40,399 nt of DNA from SAR324 cluster bacterium. Lineage in GTDB: Bacteria > SAR324 > NAC60-12. The notes beneath the pieces are model-generated. The model saw nothing but the letters and a program-made list of their open reading frames with translations. It was not told where the DNA came from and made no database searches. The position numbers were made by a program, and so were the translations under genes. The DNA lies in the NCBI GenBank assembly GCA_014382365.1, contig JACNJW010000062.1, forward strand, positions 1-40,399. Direction: 5' to 3'. Below are positions 7,717-15,859 of this stretch, piece by piece; the first letter of the stretch is position 1; the number at the start of each line of letters is the position of its first letter.

Positions 7717-8118
7717 ATGAGAGCCGAGAACTTACATAACAGCAATCTTCTGCGATCACTTACAATGACAATTGTGGGTGGTTCTCTCGTTCTGTCAATT
7801 TTTCTCGCCATTTGTTTTAACCTGCTCTCAGATGTGCCAATATTTCAGTCTGAAATAAATGGAGCAATTATTTCAACAGCTTATCAAGCTGATTCCATCC
7901 CTTATAATAAATTAACTGATTGCCATTTTGAATTTGATCCACAAATCATTTCTAATCTATGTAAAAGTCCATTACTCAAAGTAAAATCTTCCCATCCAAC
8001 TCTCAGGCTTAAATCACATTTCAGGCTGCTTTCTTTCAAAACTCCAAATAGTTCCTCTCCACAAATAATAACTGCACATTCTTCACTTTTTCTGCAAAAG
8101 ACACTACTACAGATTTAG
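7717..8118 (+). CDS. Small membrane/secreted protein of unknown function
   Basis: A 133-aa protein with one hydrophobic segment (about residues 16-37) that is either an anchor or a signal peptide, and a mature part with Cys68 and Cys81. The C-terminus (NSSSP, then LFLQKTLLQI) resembles that of the secreted protein at 1175-1612. The gene has the strongest copy of the shared regulon promoter 77 bases upstream of its ATG, so it is probably a core regulon member even though its function is unknown. No clear Shine-Dalgarno is seen. It is followed by the interrupted DUF2933-type gene. Confidence 0.6.
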   Translation: MRAENLHNSNLLRSLTMTIVGGSLVLSIFLAICFNLLSDVPIFQSEINGAIISTAYQADSIPYNKLTDCHFEFDPQIISNLCKSPLLKVKSSHPTLRLKSHFRLLSFKTPNSSSPQIITAHSSLFLQKTLLQI

Positions 8119-8218
8119 ATTCCTTTCCTCTTATTATCTTTAGATTACTCAGTTCCGGCTGGTAGTGTTCCTCAGGTTGGTATTTCACTCAATATCACAC
8201 AATTTAATCAGGAGAATT

Positions 8219-8473
8219 ATGCAGGATATAAATCATTCTTAAAAAAAACAACTGTCTTCATCCTCCAGATTTATCCTTTTTGGATTACTTGGATTAGTCG
8301 GATATTTCCTCTGGACTGAATACCAGGAGATTCTGCATAAATACGAACCTTATCTGCTTCTCATGTTGTGCCCCTTAATGCACATTCTCATGCACGGTTC
8401 TCATAAGCATCTTAGCAATGAAAACAAACAAATTCATACTAATATTAATGAGATAGTTAACAGTAACGACTAA
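8219..8473 (+). pseudogene. DUF2933-type membrane protein gene with in-frame stop at codon 8
   Basis: AGGAG at 8210-8214 and ATG at 8219 begin a frame that reads MQDINHS and then TAA (8240-8242). The same frame continues for 77 codons to the TAA at 8471-8473. The continuation has one membrane segment (FILFGLLGLVGYFLW) and then YLLLMLCPLMHILMHGSHKH, the typical (L)CPLMH-x-MH-GHxH signature of DUF2933 proteins found in copper-resistance clusters. A single base change (AAA or CAA to TAA) would explain the stop; an indel would not, because the frame is unchanged. It could be a pseudogene, a read-through product, a sequencing error, or a gene using a non-standard start after the stop. Confidence 0.7.
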
Positions 8474-8531
8474 GCAAAACATGAGACACCAGAGGGAGTT
8501 GCTAATATTAATTTATCGCCATAAATCAACT

Positions 8532-8759
8532 ATGAAAAAGAAAATAAAGAAAATTACCCGTGAACAAATTCGCGTTGCTTTAGAGTATTTTTATGCACAA
8601 GGTGGAAAAATCCAAGTACTTCCACCACAAAAAAACCATGCTCTTTCCTGCCATAATCTAACCCAGATCATAGAGGAAATTGATTCGTTTGATGATGTGC
8701 CTCATATTCCGAAAGATTTAGATTATACAATTAGAAATTCAATGTTTATCAATAACTGA
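8532..8759 (+). CDS. Small hypothetical protein
   Basis: A 75-aa basic, helical protein starting MKKKIKKITREQIRVALEYFYAQ, with GGKIQVLPP and a C-terminal acidic segment. No signal peptide, membrane segment or known motif is seen. An earlier in-frame ATG at 8481 would add 17 residues (MRHQRELL...) and lies eight bases after the DUF2933 frame; neither start has a good ribosome site, and the charged MKKK start looks more natural. Function unknown. Codon use looks like its neighbours. Confidence 0.55.
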   Translation: MKKKIKKITREQIRVALEYFYAQGGKIQVLPPQKNHALSCHNLTQIIEEIDSFDDVPHIPKDLDYTIRNSMFINN

Positions 8760-8803
8760 TGGACTTTCAAGGAGATTTCTGAATAATTTTCAGGCAATAC
8801 AAA

Positions 8804-8821
8804 GAGGAGGGCATTATGTAG
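8804..8821 (+). other. Strong ribosome site followed by ATG-TAG start-stop
   Basis: GAGGAGG at 8804-8810 sits five bases before ATG at 8816-8818, which is immediately followed by TAG. Behind the TAG the same frame stays open for about 36 codons (Cys/Trp-rich, C-F-R-S-S-H-L-Q-Q-F-F-W...) to a TAA near 8930. A GTG at 8821 in another frame would give only 20 residues. It is either an eroded small gene or a start-stop element placed ahead of the protease gene at 9010. Confidence 0.4.
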
Positions 8822-9009
8822 TGTTTTCGTTCGAGTCATCTCCAGCAATTTTTTTGGAAACGATCATTATGGATTATTTATGATGATCTGTATTGTTGGA
8901 GAGGACCGCTCAAGCTCTTATTGGTTTAATTAATAAGGCAATAATTTATTTCAATAACAACTTTAGCTATTTATAGAGTAAACATTTATTAACTTAAGAA
9001 AAGATAATT

Positions 9010-10422
9010 ATGAAAATTATAAATCAAAAGTATCAGAAACGTTTCGCAAAGTGGAGCACTCTGCTTTTCGTTTTGATGATAACCGGAACCAGTGCTAACA
9101 GTACTGAAATCAATGAACAAGCAGTGCAAAATCTTATACAGAACTCAAAAGCAAGAGCTGTTTTAGTTGAGCATGCTCGTGAAGCAGTAGTACATATTCG
9201 GGTTGAAAAATCTATTAATACTGCAGGCAGGAACTTACAGAATCCCTCTAGCCAAAATAACCCTGGTGCAAAACAGTTCAAGCAGCAAGGTTTGGGAAGT
9301 GGTTCAATAGTCAGTGAAGATGGTTATATTTTGACGAATAATCATGTTGTTGGAGATGCAGACCGAATAGTGGTGAAACTGCATGATGGTCGAGAGTTTG
9401 AAGCAAAGTTGATCGGTACCGACCCGCCTTCAGACATTGCAGTAATCCAGATTGAAGGAAAAGAACTGCATCCGATTCAAATGGGAGATTCAAGTAAAGT
9501 CAAAGTTGGAGAATCGGCAATTGCCATTGGAAACCCATTTGGATTAACGCAAACGGTTACTCTGGGTATTATCAGTGCAAAAGGACGTTCCAATATCGGC
9601 ATCACAGACTATGAAAATTTTATCCAAACCGATGCTGCCATCAATCCTGGAAACAGCGGAGGACCTCTGATCAGTCTTGAAGGAAAATTAATTGGAGTCA
9701 ACACCGCAATTTTTTCGAAAAGCGGAGGTTATCAGGGGATTGGTTTTGCAGTTCCGGTTAACATGGCACGGCAGATCATGCAGGATCTAATTGAAGTGGG
9801 AAGAGTATCCAGAGGCTGGTTAGGAGTAGGAATTCAAGATATCACTCATGATTTAGCTCAGGCATTTGGGACAAAAAACACTCATGGTTCCATTGTCACC
9901 AAAATAATTTCACCCTCTCCTGCAGAGAGTGCAGGTTTGAAAGAAGGAGATATTGTTGTTAGTGTTAATCAAAAAAATGTCAGAGACAGCAGCCAGCTAA
10001 AAAATTATATCGCTGAGGCCGGTGCTGGAATCGAAGTTGAACTGGAAATTATTCGTAATGGAAAAACTGAAGTGCTTAAAGTCGTTTTGGATGAAAGAGA
10101 TTCACCACCGGCTGTTTCTCAAAATGCAACAGAATCGGCATCAGTTTTAGGCTTACTTGTTCAGGATCTGAGTTTAGAAGTGATCAAACGACTGGGATAT
10201 GACCCTGGAACAGGAGTGGTTATCACTGATGTAAAACCCGGATCACCTGCTGCACAAGTTGGTCTTCAGGCAGGAATGGTAATTGCGGAGGTGAACCGGC
10301 AGACTGTTAACAGTAAAATTGATTATCAAAATGCAATTAAACATATCAACCTTGAGAAAGGAGTTTTATTCCTCCTGATAAGACCGGAGGGTTCGCAATA
10401 CATAATTATCAAATCAAAATAA
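9010..10422 (+). CDS. degP: Periplasmic serine protease, DegP/MucD family
   Basis: A 470-aa protein with a signal peptide (about 1-31), a trypsin-like domain and two PDZ domains (about 265-350 and 375-465). The catalytic triad is complete: His112 in NNHVVGDA, Asp142 in PSDIAVIQ and Ser216 in NPGNSGGPL. It degrades or refolds misfolded envelope proteins. Length and order match DegP, DegQ and MucD; I cannot separate these and the symbol is by family. It sits between the metal-island genes and the convergent two-component system, consistent with envelope stress from copper. No copy of the shared promoter box was found in the 250 bases upstream. Confidence 0.93.
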   Translation: MKIINQKYQKRFAKWSTLLFVLMITGTSANSTEINEQAVQNLIQNSKARAVLVEHAREAVVHIRVEKSINTAGRNLQNPSSQNNPGAKQFKQQGLGSGSIVSEDGYILTNNHVVGDADRIVVKLHDGREFEAKLIGTDPPSDIAVIQIEGKELHPIQMGDSSKVKVGESAIAIGNPFGLTQTVTLGIISAKGRSNIGITDYENFIQTDAAINPGNSGGPLISLEGKLIGVNTAIFSKSGGYQGIGFAVPVNMARQIMQDLIEVGRVSRGWLGVGIQDITHDLAQAFGTKNTHGSIVTKIISPSPAESAGLKEGDIVVSVNQKNVRDSSQLKNYIAEAGAGIEVELEIIRNGKTEVLKVVLDERDSPPAVSQNATESASVLGLLVQDLSLEVIKRLGYDPGTGVVITDVKPGSPAAQVGLQAGMVIAEVNRQTVNSKIDYQNAIKHINLEKGVLFLLIRPEGSQYIIIKSK

Positions 10423-10620
10423 CTTTACTCTTCAGGAGTTAACGACTTCAGCGGAAAAAGATTCACTCACCCGTGAGGTTAAACATAATCCAGATCTGGT
10501 CCCAATGGAAATAATCCTGAGGGATTGATCTGGAGAAGACTTTTTCTGTATGACGTTTGTTCTGTCCAGATTCCATTAACAAGCTACTACATGTGATTTT
10601 ACATTACCAAAGAAATCATT

Positions 10621-11304
10621 TTATACATCTGAGACATGATAACGGTAACCCACACCGTAAATGGAAACAATGCAGTCATCAATTCCATGTTTTGCCAGCT
10701 TCTTGCGAAGATTTTTCACATGCGTATCAATCGTACGGTCATATCCCATAAAATCATAACCTTGTACTTTATTCAGCAGTTCTTCACGTGTGAAGACCCT
10801 CTCCGGCCTTGAAAGCAAAACCTTCAATAGACCAAACTCAACAGGTGTAAAGGTAACTTCTTGATCATTTAACCAGATTTGGTGGGTTTCTTCACTGATC
10901 TTTATTCCGCCTGTTTTGAGTAAATCCTCAGCTGACACCGGCTGACGTGCTCGACGCAACACAGCTTTAACTCGAGCAACTACTTCACGTGGACTGAATG
11001 GTTTGCTGATATAATCATCAGCTCCAAGTTCAAGACCAAGCAGGCGGTCAATTTCTTCAGTTTGTGCAGTCACCATGATGATTGGTACTTCGGAAAATTT
11101 TCTTATCTCTCTGCAGACTTCAATTCCGTGCATTCCCGGCAACATCAAGTCTAATAAGATCATATCTACTTCCTTTTTTTTCAACCATGGTACAACTTCA
11201 TCGCCACGATTAACGATCCACGTTTCATAACCTGATTGTTTGAGATAATCCTGCAGCAATTCTGCAATTTTAATTTCATCTTCTACAATTAGAATAGAAT
11301 CCAT
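10621..11304 (-). CDS. baeR: OmpR-family response regulator, BaeR-like
   Basis: A 227-aa regulator. The receiver domain has Glu8/Asp9, phospho-acceptor Asp52, Thr79 and Lys101, and a C-terminal winged-helix DNA-binding domain (about 130-225; FTPVEFGLLKVLLSRP, DRTIDTHVKNLRKKL, GVGYRY). The stretch EEIDRLLGLELGADDYISKP and SPREVVARVKAVLRR is very close to BaeR of enterobacteria. OmpR-family proteins bind direct repeats about 11 bp apart, exactly the spacing of the four island promoters, so it is the best candidate regulator. It is nine bases downstream of the kinase gene in one leftward operon. Confidence 0.92.
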   Translation of the reverse strand: MDSILIVEDEIKIAELLQDYLKQSGYETWIVNRGDEVVPWLKKKEVDMILLDLMLPGMHGIEVCREIRKFSEVPIIMVTAQTEEIDRLLGLELGADDYISKPFSPREVVARVKAVLRRARQPVSAEDLLKTGGIKISEETHQIWLNDQEVTFTPVEFGLLKVLLSRPERVFTREELLNKVQGYDFMGYDRTIDTHVKNLRKKLAKHGIDDCIVSIYGVGYRYHVSDV

Positions 11305-11313
11305 TTTGTCAGC

Positions 11314-12858
11314 TCATTGATGATTAGAATCGGAAGTAGTAGCTATTGTAATGACAATACGCAGTCCTTGCGGCAGCACATTTTCCGCATGAATAGAAGC
11401 ACCATGAGCTTCTATTAAATTTTTACAAATTGCCAGACCCAAACCGCTCCCGCCAGTATCACGATTTCGAGAAAGATCTGTTCGATAAAACCTGTCAAAA
11501 AGATGAGGCAGGGCTTCTGCAGAAACTCCCGGACCAGAATCTTCAAGTATCAACACTATCTTCTCGGAATCACTTTTGCTGCTTACTGTAAGAGTACCGG
11601 GAGCACTAACATATCGTGCTACGTTTTCCAATAAATTAACAAACACTTGACGGAAGCGGTCCGGGTCAATCATGACAGGATTTGCTTTTTGATCCAGCAA
11701 CTGATTTTGAATGCTGATACCACGTTCCGCCAAGCGTTCCGAATATTGTTCCAGTGTCTGACAAAGTAATTTCCCAGGCTCAGCTTTAACTTTGTTCAAA
11801 TTCAACTGTCCGGCCTCAGTTCGACTGAGTAGTTTTAGATCATTTACTATACGGGTCAAATGCAAAACCTCTGCATGAAGCGATACTAGGCGTTCCGGTC
11901 CAGGCTTACGTATTCCATCCTGCATTGCTTCTATCTCACCTCTAAGCACTGACAGCGGGGTTCCTAGCTCATGTGAAATGTCTGAAATCCATTGTTTGCG
12001 CTGCTGTTCAAAGGAGTCCAGAGTTTCCGCCATAGCATTGAAGTCTGAAGCCAATTGTCCAAATTCATCTGATGAGCGAATATCGACCCTGGTCTCAAAA
12101 CGACGATCTGCAATTGAGCGTGTGCCTTCTGCTAATTTTCGTACAGGTAGCAAAAGATATCGTGAAAGCAGAAAAGCAATCACAGCAGCAGTAAAAACAG
12201 CAACTGCAGCAAATATTTTTAACATCCGCTGCTGCTGATCTAAAAAATGCGAATGACGGGACTTCCCAAAAGAACTTGGAGTTACCATACCGAGCCAGCC
12301 GACAACTTGACCTTCATACTTAAGTGCCTGCATAAAAACCGGTTCCGCATTATTCTGTGGCCCCCAAATTCGGTTTTTGTTAACATCGAGTAAAATCAAA
12401 ATATCACGTGCACCTTCGCCGACTCTCGGCTGTGACAATCCGGGACGCTCCCGTGAACGTTGATTTTGCTGTCGGTTTAAACGAGGACGCCGCATCATTT
12501 GGTGTTCGCTCATACCTCCTTTTCCCAATGCAACCCACTCTGGATTAATAATTCTTTCACTACTTGGTAAAACAGGTTGAAAGAGTTCATGCTGCATCAT
12601 CGGAGGACTAAAACCCAATCCTCTGAGCCAGCGTTTTGGTGATGGACCGATTACACCCCAGTTTTGAACTTCTGCATATTCTGTCTCCAATACTTCTACT
12701 ACTGCTTCAAAACGCTCTTTGTCAAACTCCCGCACATAATCCTCAAAATTTCTGGAAACACTTAAATGTGACGCAGCAGCCATCACACCTACAATGACAG
12801 CTGCATTCAAAAGTAATACTCCAAAGAGTTTCCAACTCAAACCGATTTTCATACTCAT
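11314..12858 (-). CDS. baeS: Sensor histidine kinase, BaeS-like, with Met-rich sensor
   Basis: A 514-aa inner-membrane kinase with TM1 (about 8-29), a periplasmic sensor (about 30-210), TM2 (about 212-238), HAMP (about 233-285), HisKA with phospho-His296 in SHELGTPLSVLRGE, and HATPase with N-box NLLENVARYV, DSGPGV and GGSGLGL. The HisKA helix continues EAMQDGIRKP as in BaeS. The sensor carries PPMMQHE (85-91) and MSEHQMM (116-122), followed by an Arg/Gln-rich stretch, which suggests soft-metal sensing. Gly299 replaces the usual Arg in the SHELRTPL motif. Copy C of the shared promoter lies upstream, so the operon probably controls itself. BaeSR by similarity; CusSR-like function by context. 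Confidence 0.92.
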   Translation of the reverse strand: MSMKIGLSWKLFGVLLLNAAVIVGVMAAASHLSVSRNFEDYVREFDKERFEAVVEVLETEYAEVQNWGVIGPSPKRWLRGLGFSPPMMQHELFQPVLPSSERIINPEWVALGKGGMSEHQMMRRPRLNRQQNQRSRERPGLSQPRVGEGARDILILLDVNKNRIWGPQNNAEPVFMQALKYEGQVVGWLGMVTPSSFGKSRHSHFLDQQQRMLKIFAAVAVFTAAVIAFLLSRYLLLPVRKLAEGTRSIADRRFETRVDIRSSDEFGQLASDFNAMAETLDSFEQQRKQWISDISHELGTPLSVLRGEIEAMQDGIRKPGPERLVSLHAEVLHLTRIVNDLKLLSRTEAGQLNLNKVKAEPGKLLCQTLEQYSERLAERGISIQNQLLDQKANPVMIDPDRFRQVFVNLLENVARYVSAPGTLTVSSKSDSEKIVLILEDSGPGVSAEALPHLFDRFYRTDLSRNRDTGGSGLGLAICKNLIEAHGASIHAENVLPQGLRIVITIATTSDSNHQ

Positions 12859-12915
12859 TTATAGATCAAATTGTTTCTTAAGTTAAACCCAAAGAGTTTT
12901 AATTAACTTGTTGCT

Positions 12916-12950
12916 ATTCTATCATGAAAATGTGAAAGAAATTTGAAGAT
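12916..12950 (-). promoter_or_regulatory. Shared regulon promoter, copy C (drives the kinase-regulator operon)
   Basis: Minus strand: half-sites ATCTTCA (12950-12944) and TCTTTCA (12939-12933), 11 bp apart with spacer AATT. TTCAC starts at 12936 and the -10 TAGAAT is at 12921-12916, exactly 15 bases later. This placement implies autoregulation of the two-component system. Confidence 0.72.
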
Positions 12951-13024
12951 CAATAAAAAACTTGTAGATGTAAGTCATTTTTAGCATGCTTGCTCTCAGT
13001 TTTTCAACATTTTATAAAAATACA

Positions 13025-13459
13025 ATGCACCATTATTTTGCCTACGGTTCAAACATGAGTGCCAGACGAATCAGGCACCGCCTCGGCTGGGCACCTTCAA
13101 GAATTGCAACAATTCTGCCGGATTACCTGCTGGCCTTTGACAAACAATCCAATGATGGAGGTAAAGCCAATATTCAATGCTCAACCGGAAATCAAGTGGA
13201 AGGTGTCCTCTATTTTGTAAAAGAGCAAGATCTGCTGATTTTGGATGGATTCGAAGGTGTTGCTGAAAGAGAATACGAACGACAGGAAATTGAAGTCCTC
13301 GACCGTGCAGGGCACTTGATGCCGGCTGTAGCCTACGTTGCTCTGAATACCGGAAAAGAGACACGTCCCACCAGGGAATACCTGAATTACCTGCTTGAAG
13401 GCGAACATCTTTTAAGTCCGGATTATGTTTCCAGTCTGGAAGAAATTGCTACTCTCTAG
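13025..13459 (+). CDS. Gamma-glutamylcyclotransferase (AIG2-like) family protein
   Basis: A 144-aa protein starting MHHYFAYGSNM, the signature YGSN loop that binds the gamma-glutamyl substrate. The expected acidic and Tyr/Arg segments follow (LDGFEGVAEREYERQEIEV). The family cyclises gamma-glutamyl peptides or amines to 5-oxoproline, as in glutathione turnover. An in-frame ATG at 12986 would add 13 hydrophobic residues before the conserved domain; the start at 13025 is preferred because it places the beta-strand at the N-terminus as usual. It stands alone, divergent from the kinase operon. Confidence 0.85.
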   Translation: MHHYFAYGSNMSARRIRHRLGWAPSRIATILPDYLLAFDKQSNDGGKANIQCSTGNQVEGVLYFVKEQDLLILDGFEGVAEREYERQEIEVLDRAGHLMPAVAYVALNTGKETRPTREYLNYLLEGEHLLSPDYVSSLEEIATL

Positions 13460-13542
13460 AAAGTTCTTGGTTGCTTCAGTCTCGTTTAGCATTAAATAGA
13501 CTAATTTATCTGTCAGACAATACTGACGAAACTAAGTCCTAT

Positions 13543-13989
13543 TTATTGAAAGCGGTTTGGATGATAGCTTTGATCCCACTCACAACGTTCGTCCCAGTCG
13601 TTACGTGAGGCACATGCAGTTGGAACCGGGCGGTAGTTACAGTAATAATTTTCTCCAGTTGGAAGCCCAGATACAATTGGTACTTTGTAAGTCCTGCCAT
13701 CCGCAAAAGTTGCCCAGAAACCCCATGAAGTTGTCCTGAACCTTTTGAGTTTCACACGCCGGGAAGGAGAAATGTATTGATAATAGGGGGCAGAAAATAC
13801 CAGCGCACAAAGTTCGAGTACTCTTTGCTGACGGCTTGTAGGATAAGAATAGTTACTTCCATTCTTGATATTGCTACAGGCTCCTAGAGTAAGTCCCAAT
13901 AATAGTACTACCAAAAAATGATACAGATAACTGCTGACTCTGGATTTGTCTTTCAATTTAGTAACAATATTTCGCTTTAGCCTCAACAT
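13543..13989 (-). CDS. Putative lipoprotein of unknown function
   Basis: The frame gives a 148-aa protein from the ATG at 13989 (MLRLKRNIVTK). ATG 14001 or GTG 14007 would lengthen it slightly. A hydrophobic segment (VVLLLGLTLGAC) ends in a lipobox, so the mature protein starts at Cys. The mature part is rich in Tyr, Arg and Cys, with GFWATFADGRTYKVPIVSG and three or four cysteines near the end (NYYCNYRPVPTACASR, ERCEWDQ) that may pair. No family is recognised. It is followed by the PfkB-fusion gene upstream on the same strand, 67 bases away. Confidence 0.65.
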   Translation of the reverse strand: MLRLKRNIVTKLKDKSRVSSYLYHFLVVLLLGLTLGACSNIKNGSNYSYPTSRQQRVLELCALVFSAPYYQYISPSRRVKLKRFRTTSWGFWATFADGRTYKVPIVSGLPTGENYYCNYRPVPTACASRNDWDERCEWDQSYHPNRFQ

Positions 13990-14056
13990 CTTTACACACA
14001 TGCACACTTGGAATGATCTTACTTGATTCTATAATGAGGGTCAGAGTAAATTTATA

Positions 14057-15859
14057 TTAATAATAATCTGTCCGAAAAACTGGTTGAAACATTGCCTTGC
14101 GATGAGCACAAACCGAATCTGCACTACAGGCGGCACAGTCCGGCTCACTCATTTCCGGACATCTTTTGCGCGAAAAAAAGAAATATTCATCTACCGTGGC
14201 CATTGATCTTCCTGAAAGCTCCGGAAGTTTTTCGACTGCCTGATAAGCAGCTAAGCGGATCTCCCATTCTTCTTTTGCCGAAACCAACTCCCTGTTTTCC
14301 AGTTTGTTCCGTAAAATCTCATCTCTCACATCCAGCATTCCCATACGTAGATTTGATCTCATACAGTGATAATCTACGATTGGCGGAAGTGACTCCTGCT
14401 TTCCAAAGACAAAATATTTTTCAGGCCGGTTGTTAAGAACCATTGCCAGTAAAGCACTTTTTTTACGTAAAGGATCTTCACGATAGCCACCTACATGATC
14501 CAGCATAGTTAACAAAGTAGCCAAAGGTTGGTTTGATTTTGAGGCTTTTTTCAAAATGCTTTGAGGAGTCCAACCGAGTTCAAGCATAGATTTACCGTAA
14601 CGATTAGCTGCATCCAGATGAAGTTCAAGAGCCGGCATAACATCTTTATTATCCGCCGAAAGAAATAGCTGCCGCATCTCATTTAATGTCAATTCTGCCT
14701 GCCTTTCTACCGAAAAAAAGTCCGGATCCTCAGCCAGCTTTAGTGTATAGGCCATAAATAGATAAAAGGCACCTTTCAGTTCTTTTCCACCGATTTCACT
14801 GATTAGCGGCAGATGGTAATGTTTATCTTTACTGGTCCAAAAACTAAACTGCTGCAGTACAGTGACAAAAAAATATTCTAACGTCAGTGGATGACTGTGC
14901 GGGGGGAGAGTGATGTCTATAAAATTATAAGGCTTTTCAGCCTCAAATCCGGAGATTAATTTTGCAGTTTGCTGAACTTGGTGCTGATTGACAAGTACAC
15001 TTGCCTTGATTTCGTTGGTTTTTATTTTTGATTTTATATATAGTTTTTCAGGACCTACAGCTTTTACCACCTCAGAGGCCAGCACAGAGGCTGACATTGC
15101 GGCTTTTACAGGATGTTCACCATGAGCAAGTCCTGCAATGGTAGCTCCACAGAAAGCATCTCCGGCACCAGTTGGGTCCAAAACATTGACTTGTATTGGA
15201 TCCAACTGATATTCATATTCAGCAAGAAATACAGAGGCTCCATTTTTACCCTTTGTGACAAAAACATGTTTTCCCGCAGCAAACTTCAGACCAGTGTTTT
15301 CAGGAAATACTGCATGCGCTTCTTCCTCATTCATGAAAAATATATCTGTTGCCAGAATCACATCTTTTATCAACTCAGGCCCCTGTTCGATCAGTGGTTT
15401 TCCGGTTCCTGCAGAAATTAGTGCTGCATTCCGTTTACGACATGTTTTGATAAAATCCAACTGCTTGCCTGTGTCTCCCAATGGTACAACATGAACCAGA
15501 TCATATTCTGAAAAATCATCCGGCAAATCATCCGGTATCATTGCTCCTTCAGCACCAAAATAAGAGCGTTCATATTTAGTTTCACCACTTGCATGAATGA
15601 TATGAAAACTCGGCAATTCAGCAGGACTGACCTGTGGTCCAATCCATTTTACATGTGTTGAAAATTCTAAAAGAGGTAACGGTAAAGGAGATGGAACCGG
15701 AGCAAAAAGTGTTACATCAGCTTCACTTTTAGCTGCAGCAAGTGCAGTATATAATCCGGCGCCTCCCGGAGAAGAATAATCATGACCTTCGACTGTGAGG
15801 ATATCCAGAGAGGATCCGCCAATTACGAGAATTTTTGCGGGTTTACCGGCTGTTGTCAT
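14057..15859 (-). CDS. PfkB-family kinase fused to a Cys4 C-terminal domain
   Basis: A 600-aa protein. Residues about 8-280 are a ribokinase/PfkB-type kinase: GGSSLDILT and [13 protein letters not shown] near the start, and the catalytic [16 protein letters not shown]. Residues about 285-600 form a second domain unrelated to kinases, with [28 protein letters not shown] (about 496-509) and four cysteines at 567, 575, 578 and 584 (C-x7-C-x2-C-x5-C). That spacing resembles the 4Fe-4S cluster of EndoIII/MutY-type HhH glycosylases (C-x6-C-x2-C-x5-C). The kinase probably phosphorylates a sugar or nucleoside; the fused domain may act on the same compound. Its ATG overlaps the stop of the glpQ-like gene by four bases (ATGA). 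Confidence 0.8.
   Translation of the reverse strand: MTTAGKPAKILVIGGSSLDILTVEGHDYSSPGGAGLYTALAAAKSEADVTLFAPVPSPLPLPLLEFSTHVKWIGPQVSPAELPSFHIIHASGETKYERSYFGAEGAMIPDDLPDDFSEYDLVHVVPLGDTGKQLDFIKTCRKRNAALISAGTGKPLIEQGPELIKDVILATDIFFMNEEEAHAVFPENTGLKFAAGKHVFVTKGKNGASVFLAEYEYQLDPIQVNVLDPTGAGDAFCGATIAGLAHGEHPVKAAMSASVLASEVVKAVGPEKLYIKSKIKTNEIKASVLVNQHQVQQTAKLISGFEAEKPYNFIDITLPPHSHPLTLEYFFVTVLQQFSFWTSKDKHYHLPLISEIGGKELKGAFYLFMAYTLKLAEDPDFFSVERQAELTLNEMRQLFLSADNKDVMPALELHLDAANRYGKSMLELGWTPQSILKKASKSNQPLATLLTMLDHVGGYREDPLRKKSALLAMVLNNRPEKYFVFGKQESLPPIVDYHCMRSNLRMGMLDVRDEILRNKLENRELVSAKEEWEIRLAAYQAVEKLPELSGRSMATVDEYFFFSRKRCPEMSEPDCAACSADSVCAHRKAMFQPVFRTDYY

Noticed and set aside
12986..13024. Upstream ATG as start of the gamma-glutamylcyclotransferase-like gene
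   Set aside because: It adds 13 unrelated hydrophobic residues before the conserved YFAYGSNM strand and has no better ribosome site.
14057..15859. C-terminal part of the PfkB fusion as a queuosine-salvage domain
   Set aside because: Some residues gave that impression, but no diagnostic motif could be confirmed by eye, so no function was assigned.
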